The notes under the pieces are model-generated. The model was not told where the DNA came from. It searched no databases and saw nothing but the letters and a program-made list of their open reading frames with translations. The position numbers and the translations under genes were made by a program. From Pseudomonas sp. AKS31 (lineage in GTDB: Bacteria; Pseudomonadota; Gammaproteobacteria; Pseudomonadales; Pseudomonadaceae): DNA of 64,000 bases. The DNA is taken from NCBI RefSeq assembly GCF_023634765.1, contig NZ_JAMLFX010000013.1, forward strand, positions 50,154 to 114,153. The letters are read 5' to 3'. Of this stretch, positions 17,637 to 25,125 are shown piece after piece. Each line of letters starts with the position of its first letter. Within the stretch, counting starts at the first letter, position 1.

Positions 17637-19097
17637 TTAAAGGGGGGCGGGTTCTTGTGCCGGTTTTGACTTGTCGATACCAGGCACATGCAAATTGCCC
17701 TCAGCCACTTGATCACCCTCAAGCTGCGGCTGGGTCACCCAGGTCAAAATGTCGTAGTAGCGACGGATGTTCGCCACAAAATGCACCGGCTCGCCGCCTC
17801 GGGCGTAGCCATAGCGGGTTTTGCTGTACCACTGTTTCTGCGACAGACGCGGCAAAATCTTCTTCACGTCCAGCCATTTGTCCGGATTCAACCCTTCCTT
17901 GGCCGTCAGTTTGCGCGCGTCATCCAGATGACCGCTGCCCACGTTATAGGCTGCCAAAGCAAACCAGGTGCGGTCCGGCTCCTTGATCGAATCGTCGAGC
18001 TGGTCCTTCATGTAAGCCAGGTACTTGGCGCCGCCCATGATGCTTTGCTTCGGATCGAGTCGGTTGGACACGCCCATCGCCTGCGCGGTGTTCTGGGTCA
18101 GCATCATCAGCCCGCGCACGCCGGTCTTCGACGTGACCGCTGGTTGCCACAGCGATTCCTGATAACCAATGGCCGCCAACAGGCGCCAGTCGACTTTCTC
18201 TTTCTTCGCGTAATTCTTGAAGTGCTGTTCGTATTTCGGCAGGCGCTGCTGCAAGTGCTGGGCGAAGGTGGTGGCGCCCATGTAGCCGAGGACGTCGACG
18301 TGCCCGTAATAACGATCCTTCAAGCGTTGCAGGGTGCCGTTCTTCTGCACCTTGTCCAGATACGCGTTGATCTCGTTGAGCAGGCTGTTGTCTTCGCCAG
18401 GGCCGACCGCCCAGCTCTGGCTGCGCGCATCGCCGAGGTCAAAAGCCACGCGGATGTTGGTGAAGTACACCTGGTTCATCGCCACTTCGTTGGAGTCGAC
18501 CAGGGTCAGGTCGATCTGGCCTTCATCGACCATGCGCAGCAGGTCAACCACTTCAACCGCGTCGGACTCTTCGTATTCGATGCCGGGAAATTTCTTTTTC
18601 AGCTCCGCCAGTTGCTCGGCGTGGGTGCTGCCTTTAAGCACCATGATCTTCTTGCCGACCAGATCACCGGGATCGGTCGGCCGCGACTGGCCGTTGCGAT
18701 AGATGATCTGCGGGGTGACTTCGAGGTAGGAATGCGAGAAACGCACCTGCTTTTTGCGTTGTTCACTGCTGACCAGACCGGCGGCAGCCAGCACCGGGCC
18801 ATTCGGTTTGCCAATCTGGTCGAACAGGTCGTCGAGGTTGTCGGCGGTCTCGATCTTCAGCTCGACACCCAAATCGTCGGCGAAACGCTTCACCAGCTCG
18901 TATTCGAAGCCGGTTTCACCGCTGCGATCCTGAAAGTAGGTGGCGGGGCTGTTACGGGTAATCACCCGCAGCACACCATCCTCCTTTACGCGCTCGAGTG
19001 TGTTGGGTTTATCAACACAGCCACCGAGCATCAGGAAGAGTCCGGTTGCGATCAGCCATTTGGCGTACCGCGGACGCAAAGCCGTTGGGAAAAACAT
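17637..19097 (-). CDS. mltF: membrane-bound lytic murein transglycosylase MltF
   Basis: The product is a 486-residue lytic transglycosylase that cleaves the MurNAc-GlcNAc bond of peptidoglycan to leave a 1,6-anhydro product. An N-terminal segment ending in a lipobox (LGGC, C27) suggests outer-membrane lipoprotein attachment. Residues about 40-270 form a periplasmic-binding-protein (SBP3) domain that regulates the enzyme. The SLT domain follows, with catalytic E314 in AAIGYQESLWQP and the motifs GLMMLT and AAYNVGSGHL. Divergent from purL across 285 bp, where a TAGAAT hexamer (19335-19340) could serve as a purL -10 but lacks a convincing -35. Confidence 0.97.
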   Translation of the reverse strand: MFFPTALRPRYAKWLIATGLFLMLGGCVDKPNTLERVKEDGVLRVITRNSPATYFQDRSGETGFEYELVKRFADDLGVELKIETADNLDDLFDQIGKPNGPVLAAAGLVSSEQRKKQVRFSHSYLEVTPQIIYRNGQSRPTDPGDLVGKKIMVLKGSTHAEQLAELKKKFPGIEYEESDAVEVVDLLRMVDEGQIDLTLVDSNEVAMNQVYFTNIRVAFDLGDARSQSWAVGPGEDNSLLNEINAYLDKVQKNGTLQRLKDRYYGHVDVLGYMGATTFAQHLQQRLPKYEQHFKNYAKKEKVDWRLLAAIGYQESLWQPAVTSKTGVRGLMMLTQNTAQAMGVSNRLDPKQSIMGGAKYLAYMKDQLDDSIKEPDRTWFALAAYNVGSGHLDDARKLTAKEGLNPDKWLDVKKILPRLSQKQWYSKTRYGYARGGEPVHFVANIRRYYDILTWVTQPQLEGDQVAEGNLHVPGIDKSKPAQEPAPL

Positions 19098-19382
19098 CTG
19101 CGCAGTATACGCAAACGGCCGCGGGCGCCATATCTCGACAGTGAGGGGGTTGTCTGCTAGCGATCACAAAACTGCACGAAACCCCGCAGGAACAGGGCCT
19201 GACGGCATTTTGTTACAGTAAAAATAAGCCTGCATCAGACAGCCGTTAAATCTGACTTCAAAGGCAGAAACACAGATTGATATCCGAGTGCAACCGTGCG
19301 TAGCGTTTCGGGTGATGTTGAGGGCGGTTTAGGCTAGAATGCACGGCCTCAAAGCACACCCCTTCCCGAGGCTGTCCCGAAG

Positions 19383-22300
19383 ATGTTGATCCTGCGCGGC
19401 GCTCCTGCCCTTTCTGCCTTTCGCCACAGCAAACTCCTTGAGCAACTGAGCCAGAAGGTTCCAGCTGTCAGTGGCCTGTATGCTGAATTCGCTCACTTCG
19501 CCGAAGTCACCGGCGTCCTGACCGGCGACGAACAGCAGGTGCTTGCGCGCCTTCTGAAGTACGGCCCAAGCGTTCCGGTACAAGAGCCGACCGGCCGTCT
19601 GTTTCTGGTGTTGCCGCGTTTCGGCACCATCTCGCCATGGTCGAGCAAGGCCAGCGACATCGCCCGCAACTGCGGCCTGAGCAAGATCCAGCGCCTGGAG
19701 CGCGGTATCGCGTTCTACGTGGCCGGTCAGTTCAGCGACACCGAAGCCCAGCAGATTGCCGACGTGCTGCATGACCGCATGACCCAGATCGTCCTGGGCA
19801 ATCTGGAACAGGCTGCCGGTCTGTTCAGCCACGCCGAGCCGAAGCCGCTGACCGCGATCGACATCCTCGGTGGTGGTCGCGCCGCGCTGGAAAAGGCCAA
19901 CACCGAGCTGGGCCTGGCCCTGGCCGAAGACGAAATCGACTACCTGGTCAACGCCTTCAACGGCCTCAAGCGCAACCCGCACGACATCGAACTGATGATG
20001 TTCGCCCAGGCCAACTCCGAGCACTGCCGTCACAAGATCTTCAACGCCAGTTGGGATATTGACGGCGAGAGCCAGGAAAAAAGCCTGTTCGGCATGATCA
20101 AGAACACTTATCAGATGCACAGCGAAGGCGTGTTGTCCGCTTATAAGGACAACGCTTCGGTGATCGTCGGCAACGTCGCCGGCCGCTTCTTCCCGGATCC
20201 GGAAACCCGCCAGTACGGCGCGGTGCAGGAGCCGGTGCACATCCTGATGAAGGTTGAAACCCACAACCACCCGACCGCGATTGCCCCGTTCCCGGGCGCA
20301 TCGACCGGTTCCGGTGGCGAGATCCGTGACGAAGGTGCAACCGGCCGTGGTGCCAAGCCAAAGGCCGGCCTGACCGGTTTCACCGTGTCGAACCTGCAGA
20401 TTCCGGGCTTCGAACAACCGTGGGAAGTGCCGTACGGCAAGCCTGAGCGCATCGTCACCGCGCTGGACATCATGATCGAAGGCCCGCTGGGCGGCGCTGC
20501 GTTCAACAACGAATTCGGTCGTCCGGCCCTGACCGGCTACTTCCGTACCTTCGAACAGTCGATCACCACCCCGCACGGTGACGAAGTTCGCGGTTACCAC
20601 AAGCCGATCATGCTCGCTGGCGGCATGGGCAACATCCGCGAAGAACACGTCAAGAAAGGCGAAATCGTCGTTGGCTCCAAGCTGATCGTGCTCGGCGGCC
20701 CGGCGATGCTCATCGGTCTGGGCGGCGGCGCGGCTTCCTCGATGGCCACCGGCACCAGCTCGGCGGATCTCGACTTCGCTTCCGTTCAGCGTGAAAACCC
20801 TGAAATGGAGCGTCGTTGCCAGGAAGTCATCGACCGTTGCTGGCAACTGGGTGACAAGAACCCGATCAGCTTCATCCACGACGTGGGCGCGGGCGGTCTG
20901 TCCAACGCCTTCCCGGAACTGGTCAACGACGGCGACCGCGGTGGCCGTTTCGAACTGCGCAACATTCCAAACGACGAGCCGGGCATGGCCCCGCACGAAA
21001 TCTGGTCCAACGAATCCCAGGAACGTTACGTTCTGGCGGTCGGCCCGGCTGACTTCGAGCGTTTCCAGGCGATCTGTGAGCGTGAGCGCTGCCCGTTTGC
21101 CGTTGTTGGTGAAGCCACTGCCGAGCCGCAACTGACCGTGACCGACAGCCACTTCGGTAATAACCCGGTGGACATGCCGCTGGAAGTGTTGCTGGGCAAA
21201 GCCCCGCGCATGCACCGTTCGGTGGTTCGCGAAGCCGAGCTGGGCGATGACTTCGATCCGTCGAACCTCGACATCACCGAGTCCATCGAACGCGTTCTGC
21301 ATCACCCGGCCGTGGCGAGCAAGAGCTTCCTGATCACCATCGGCGACCGCACCATCACCGGTCTCGTGGCCCGTGACCAAATGGTTGGCCCATGGCAGGT
21401 TCCGGTGGCCGACGTTGCCGTCACCGCCACCAGTTTCGACGTTTACACCGGTGAAGCGATGGCGATGGGCGAGCGGACTCCGCTGGCACTGCTCGACGCT
21501 CCGGCGTCGGGCCGCATGGCCATCGGCGAAACCCTGACCAACATTGCCGCATCGCGCATCAACAAGATCTCCGACATCAAACTGTCGGCGAACTGGATGT
21601 CCGCTGCCGGCCACCCGGGCGAAGACGCGCGTCTGTACGACACCGTGAAAGCGGTCGGTATGGAACTGTGCCCTGAGCTGGGCATCACCATTCCGGTGGG
21701 CAAGGACTCGATGTCCATGGCCACCCGCTGGAACGATAACGGCGAAGAAAAAACCGTGACCTCGCCGATGTCGCTGATCGTGACCGGTTTCGCGCCAGTG
21801 GCTGACATCCGTCAGACCCTGACCCCGGAACTGCGCATGGACAAGGGCACCACCGACCTGATCCTGATCGACCTCGGTCGCGGCCAGAACCGTATGGGCG
21901 CCTCGATCCTTGCACAGGTTCACGGCAAGCTCGGCAAACACGCGCCGGACGTCGATGACGCCGAAGACTTGAAAGCCTTCTTCGCGGTGATCCAGGGCCT
22001 CAACGCCGACGGTCACCTGCTGGCTTACCACGACCGTTCCGACGGTGGTCTGCTGACCTCCGTGGTGGAAATGGCCTTCGCCGGCCACTGCGGCCTGAGC
22101 CTGAACCTCGACAGCGTTGCCGAGTCCTCGGCAGAAATCGCTGCGATCCTGTTCAACGAAGAACTGGGTGCCGTCATCCAGGTTCGTCAGGACGCTACGC
22201 CAGACATCCTCGCGCAATTCAGCGCGGCCGGTCTGGGCGACTGCGTGTCGGTGATCGGTCAGCCGATCAACAATGGCCAGATCAACATCACCTTCAACGG

Positions 22301-23279
22301 TGACACCGTGTTCGAAGGCCAGCGCCGTCTGCTGCAACGTCAGTGGGCCGAGACCAGCTACCAGATCCAGCGTCTGCGCGACAACGCCGACTGCGCCGAG
22401 CAAGAGTTCGACGTGCTGCTGGAAGAAGACAACCCGGGCCTGAGCGTCAAACTCAGCTACGACGTCAACCATGACATCGCCGCGCCTTACATCAAGAAAG
22501 GCATCCGCCCACAGGTTGCCGTGCTGCGTGAGCAGGGCGTCAACGGTCAGGTGGAAATGGCCGCTGCGTTCGACCGCGCTGGTTTCAACGCGATCGACGT
22601 GCACATGAGCGACATTCTCGCCGGCCGTGTCGACCTGAACGAGTTCAAAGGTCTGGTGGCGTGCGGTGGTTTCTCCTACGGCGACGTACTTGGCGCCGGT
22701 GAAGGCTGGGCCAAATCGGCACTGTTCAACAGCCGCGCCCGTGATGCGTTCCAGGGTTTCTTCGAACGTAACGACAGCTTCACCCTCGGCGTGTGCAACG
22801 GTTGCCAGATGATGTCCAACCTGCACGAGCTGATCCCGGGCAGCGAGTTCTGGCCGCACTTCGTGCGCAACCGCTCCGAGCAGTTCGAAGCGCGTGTGGC
22901 GATGGTTCAGGTTCAGGAGTCGAACTCGATCTTCCTGCAGGGCATGGCCGGTTCGCGTATGCCGATCGCCATTGCTCACGGTGAAGGTCATGCCGAGTTC
23001 TCCAGCGAAGAAGCACTGCTGGAAGCCGATCTGTCCGGTTGCGTGGCGATGCGTTTCGTTGACAACCACGGCAAGGTCACCGAGAAGTATCCGGCCAACC
23101 CGAACGGTTCGCCGCGCGGGATTACCGGTCTCACCAGCCGTGATGGCCGTGTGACGATCATGATGCCGCACCCGGAGCGTGTGTTCCGCGCGGTGCAGAA
23201 CTCGTGGCGTTCGGAAGACTGGAACGAAGACGCACCTTGGATGCGCATGTTCCGTAACGCGCGCGTCTGGGTGAACTAA
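19383..23279 (+). CDS. purL: phosphoribosylformylglycinamidine synthase
   Basis: The product is the 1298-residue large-type FGAM synthase of purine biosynthesis, converting FGAR, ATP and glutamine to FGAM. The N-terminal PurS-like part, the two AIRS-like halves (ETHNHPTAIAPFPGASTGSGG in the first) and the C-terminal glutaminase are all in one chain. The glutaminase nucleophile is C1138 in GVCNGCQMM, with H1263 and E1265 in MPHPERVFR. Length and start (MLILRGAPALSAFRHSKL) match the gammaproteobacterial enzyme. A small YqfO-like gene follows 5 bp later. Confidence 0.99.
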   Translation: MLILRGAPALSAFRHSKLLEQLSQKVPAVSGLYAEFAHFAEVTGVLTGDEQQVLARLLKYGPSVPVQEPTGRLFLVLPRFGTISPWSSKASDIARNCGLSKIQRLERGIAFYVAGQFSDTEAQQIADVLHDRMTQIVLGNLEQAAGLFSHAEPKPLTAIDILGGGRAALEKANTELGLALAEDEIDYLVNAFNGLKRNPHDIELMMFAQANSEHCRHKIFNASWDIDGESQEKSLFGMIKNTYQMHSEGVLSAYKDNASVIVGNVAGRFFPDPETRQYGAVQEPVHILMKVETHNHPTAIAPFPGASTGSGGEIRDEGATGRGAKPKAGLTGFTVSNLQIPGFEQPWEVPYGKPERIVTALDIMIEGPLGGAAFNNEFGRPALTGYFRTFEQSITTPHGDEVRGYHKPIMLAGGMGNIREEHVKKGEIVVGSKLIVLGGPAMLIGLGGGAASSMATGTSSADLDFASVQRENPEMERRCQEVIDRCWQLGDKNPISFIHDVGAGGLSNAFPELVNDGDRGGRFELRNIPNDEPGMAPHEIWSNESQERYVLAVGPADFERFQAICERERCPFAVVGEATAEPQLTVTDSHFGNNPVDMPLEVLLGKAPRMHRSVVREAELGDDFDPSNLDITESIERVLHHPAVASKSFLITIGDRTITGLVARDQMVGPWQVPVADVAVTATSFDVYTGEAMAMGERTPLALLDAPASGRMAIGETLTNIAASRINKISDIKLSANWMSAAGHPGEDARLYDTVKAVGMELCPELGITIPVGKDSMSMATRWNDNGEEKTVTSPMSLIVTGFAPVADIRQTLTPELRMDKGTTDLILIDLGRGQNRMGASILAQVHGKLGKHAPDVDDAEDLKAFFAVIQGLNADGHLLAYHDRSDGGLLTSVVEMAFAGHCGLSLNLDSVAESSAEIAAILFNEELGAVIQVRQDATPDILAQFSAAGLGDCVSVIGQPINNGQINITFNGDTVFEGQRRLLQRQWAETSYQIQRLRDNADCAEQEFDVLLEEDNPGLSVKLSYDVNHDIAAPYIKKGIRPQVAVLREQGVNGQVEMAAAFDRAGFNAIDVHMSDILAGRVDLNEFKGLVACGGFSYGDVLGAGEGWAKSALFNSRARDAFQGFFERNDSFTLGVCNGCQMMSNLHELIPGSEFWPHFVRNRSEQFEARVAMVQVQESNSIFLQGMAGSRMPIAIAHGEGHAEFSSEEALLEADLSGCVAMRFVDNHGKVTEKYPANPNGSPRGITGLTSRDGRVTIMMPHPERVFRAVQNSWRSEDWNEDAPWMRMFRNARVWVN

Positions 23280-23284
23280 GGCCT

Positions 23285-23596
23285 GTGTACAAGCTGGCGT
23301 TTTTTGTTCCTGACAGTCATGTCGAGGTGGTCAAAGGGGCTGTGTTCGCTGCGGGTGGTGGGCGGATCGGTGACTATGACCACTGTGCGTGGCAGGTGCT
23401 TGGGTCTGGCCAGTTTCGACCGTTGGACGGCAGTCAGCCGTTTATTGGTGAAGCGGGGCAGGTTGAGCGGGTTGAGGAATGGAAGGTTGAGCTTGTGGTG
23501 GCGGATGAGTTGATCGTGGCTGTTGTGGCTGCGCTGAAGCTCAGTCATCCGTACGAGACGCCGGCTTATGAGGTGTGGCGGCTGGAAGATTTCTGA
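23285..23596 (+). CDS. small YqfO/NIF3-associated domain protein
   Basis: The product has 103 residues and consists only of the compact domain found inserted in or beside NIF3/YqfO proteins (MYKLAFFVPDSHVEVVKGAVFAAGGGRIGDYDHCAWQ, ending HPYETPAYEVWRLED). The HPYE motif and the GRIGDYDHC segment are typical. The fold resembles CutA/PII-type ferredoxin-like domains, but the biochemical role is unknown. It starts with GTG only 5 bp after purL, so it may be co-transcribed and translationally linked. A strong terminator follows. Confidence 0.88.
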   Translation: MYKLAFFVPDSHVEVVKGAVFAAGGGRIGDYDHCAWQVLGSGQFRPLDGSQPFIGEAGQVERVEEWKVELVVADELIVAVVAALKLSHPYETPAYEVWRLEDF

Positions 23597-23618
23597 TCTT
23601 TCTTGCTGCTTAAACAGG

Positions 23619-23653
23619 AAACCCGCAGATGAGTGATTGTCTGCGGGTTTTTT
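23619..23653 (+). terminator. rho-independent terminator after purL and its small neighbour
   Basis: AAACCCGCAGA and TCTGCGGGTTT form an 11-bp stem, followed by more T residues. Confidence 0.9.
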
Positions 23654-23685
23654 GTTGCCTGCGATTTGGAGGGCGACTTCATTCC

Positions 23686-23717
23686 ACTGTGGGAGCTGGC
23701 TTGCCAGCGATGGCGCC
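23686..23717. repeat. single REP unit (TGTGGGAGCTGGCTTGCCAGCGATG family)
   Basis: One unit of the second REP family: TGTGGGAGCTGG, then CTTGCCAGCGATGG. The central palindrome CTGGCTTGCCAG is intact. Confidence 0.8.
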
Positions 23718-23769
23718 CTTATAGGCGACCATGCTCTGTTTGATTGAGTGAATATCCGTTTCTTCGGGT

Positions 23770-24115
23770 GCTGCCGCTGACGGTTTCGCTTTTACAGCGA
23801 GTCACTTTGGCAAACGCCCCAAAGTAACCAAAGGTCTGTGCCCCAACGTTCGGCCCGCTCGCTAAAGCTCGGGGTTCCTTCGCTCCGGGACTCATCCGGG
23901 CGCATCGCCTACGGTTTGCTTCGCTGCACCTCCTCTCGATGCATTTGGCTGCGCCAAACGGTCGCTGCGCTCCCACCCCCGGATAAATCCCTCCACTCAG
24001 CCTGCCGACGGGGCCGGTGGATCAAGATCAAGAGCTGCAGCCGAGCTAACGCTCATCCTGTTGAGTGGGGCGGCTTTGCCGCTTGGGTTGGACTCACATT
24101 CACGCTCTGGGGGGG
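23770..24115. repeat. long dispersed repeat element of non-coding type
   Basis: This segment has the layout of a dispersed repeat common in Pseudomonas intergenic regions. It opens with a palindrome, GTCACTTTGG ... CCAAAGTAAC (about 23800-23830), followed by GGCCCGCTCGCTAAAGCTCGG and many TTCGCT / GCGCTC words, and closes near GGCGGCTTTGCCGC. Open frames across it are low-complexity and arginine/serine-rich, and none looks like a protein. The stretch 23654-24339 holds only this element and REP copies, no gene. Confidence 0.6.
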
Positions 24116-24158
24116 GCGCCTGACAGTCGACCAATCTCCGAGGGTGTATTCGTTCCCC

Positions 24159-24244
24159 TGTAGGAGCTGCCGAAGGCTGCGATCTTTTGATTTTGATGTT
24201 GAAACGTCAAAGTCAAAAGATCGCAGCCTTCGGCAGCTCCTACA
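24159..24244. repeat. inverted REP doublet (TGTAGGAGCTGC family)
   Basis: A perfect inward pair with a short AT-rich centre (TTTTGATGTTGAAACGTCAAAG). It marks the left border of the DUF6124 leader region. Confidence 0.9.
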
Positions 24245-24339
24245 GGGGGATGTTTTGTGTTTAAGAGTGTGTGGAATTACCAGAACCTTCCCACAAGGTT
24301 TTCAGGTTGTCCGTCGGACGTCGGGTCTCTAGTCTTTGG

Positions 24340-24585
24340 TTGTCACCGCAAATCGGTGATCGGGTGTGAGAACCCGGTAAGAGGTTTTAATCAAACGTCA
24401 GTAGCACCATAATCGCCGCCAGCTCATTTGCTGCCGGTGATGCTCTATGGCGGCTGTGTGCGGGCGGACTTCGGTTCGGCCGGGTTGATCTCTTACCGGT
24501 TTCTCACTCCGCACATAGCTGCCACCTCTTCGTCGCGTGAGAAACGACCAGTGATGGCTTCAATCATTGATTAGAGATCATTGCA
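24340..24585 (+). ncRNA. structured leader RNA upstream of the DUF6124 gene, possible C4/CI-like antisense element
   Basis: The leader contains unusually long complementarities. P1: 24366-24383 (begins GTGAGAAC, ends GGTAAGAG) pairs with 24490-24507 (CTCTTACCGG then TTTCTCAC), 18 positions with one mismatch. P2: 24448-24463 (TGGCGGCTGTGTGCGG) pairs with 24509-24524 (CCGCACATAGCTGCCA), 16 positions with two G-U pairs. P1 and P2 cross each other. P3: 24499-24507 (GTTTCTCAC) also pairs perfectly with 24537-24545 (GTGAGAAAC), just before the start codon. Local hairpins compete: TCACCG/CGGTGA at 24343-24359, and GCCGCCA 24415-24421 with 24448-24454. An arm that can pair with copies on both sides is the logic of P1/P7 C4 and P4 CI immunity RNAs. 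The family assignment is inference. Confidence 0.55.
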
Positions 24586-24945
24586 ATGACTAAGCCCGTA
24601 CCAGATCCACCTGAAACCAAAACCCCACTCGAAGAAGCCCTCCGCGCCGAAGACCAGGCCCGAAACCGCGAAGCCATCAAGCGCGCCCTCGACTTCTACC
24701 TGTGCCCCGAACCTGCAAAGCCCCGCCGACCAAGCACCATGTTTATGGTCTGCCCCCAGGTCGACACCGAAAGCCTGCTCGCCCATGCTTGCGAATCGTT
24801 AGCCTCGGCAAGTATCGCCGCCAGCAACTTCGCCAATGAGCTAAGCGGTTCGCAGCGCAGTACGGCGTTAGGTATCCAGCAAATCGTCATGTTCGCCGAA
24901 CTGGCGGTAAACCGGGCGCTGGACCGCGTCGATCCACAATCCTGA
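24586..24945 (+). CDS. DUF6124-type small protein
   Basis: The product has 119 residues: a polar, charged N-terminus (MTKPVPDPPETKTPLEEALRAEDQARNREAIKRALDFYL) and a conserved helical C-terminal half (MFMVCPQVDTESLLAHACESLASASIAASNFANELSGSQRSTALGIQQIVMFAELAVNRALD). There is no signal peptide, membrane segment or catalytic motif. The alanine/serine-rich helical part looks like DUF6124/DUF3077-type proteins, which are common in Pseudomonas and of unknown function. The ATG at 24586 follows a weak AGAG-type Shine-Dalgarno. It is monocistronic, preceded by the structured leader and followed by three REP units. Confidence 0.82.
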   Translation: MTKPVPDPPETKTPLEEALRAEDQARNREAIKRALDFYLCPEPAKPRRPSTMFMVCPQVDTESLLAHACESLASASIAASNFANELSGSQRSTALGIQQIVMFAELAVNRALDRVDPQS

Positions 24946-24961
24946 CGACCGCGTTATCGTT

Positions 24962-25106
24962 GATCGCCAGCAGGCTGGCTCCCACAGTTTGAAAAACATT
25001 CCCCTGTGGGAGCTGGCTTGCCAGCGATGAGGCCGATCCAGACAACCCATGTCTGGCAGAACGCACACAGTCCACACTGTGGGAGCTAGCCTGCTAGCGA
25101 TGAGGC
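24962..25106. repeat. cluster of three REP units (TGTGGGAGCTGGCTTGCCAGC family)
   Basis: Units lie at about 24962-24986 (reverse, truncated), 25002-25034 (forward, intact) and 25077-25106 (forward, variant GCTAGCCTGCTAGC that keeps its palindrome by compensating changes). The cluster fills the gap between the DUF6124 gene and the convergent nagE. Confidence 0.85.
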
Positions 25107-25125
25107 CAGTCCAAACACCAGACTT

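Noticed and set aside
19329..23171. A 1280-codon open frame on the minus strand opposite purL
   Set aside because: It is a codon-bias shadow of purL: composition is His/Val/Gln-rich, there is no domain, and purL itself is a complete, motif-verified enzyme.
23838..24332. A 164-codon open frame in the repeat island
   Set aside because: It crosses a dispersed repeat and a REP doublet, and the translated product is arginine/serine-rich low-complexity sequence with no family resemblance.
24340..24420. tRNA-like fold in the DUF6124 leader
   Set aside because: Local hairpins resemble arms of a cloverleaf, but there is no acceptor stem with CCA-type end and no T-loop GTTCGAAT-like sequence.
24962..25106. 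Three similar palindromic units that could suggest a CRISPR-like array
   Set aside because: Units differ in orientation and spacing, spacers are not uniform, and the sequence is a known REP type. No cas genes are present.
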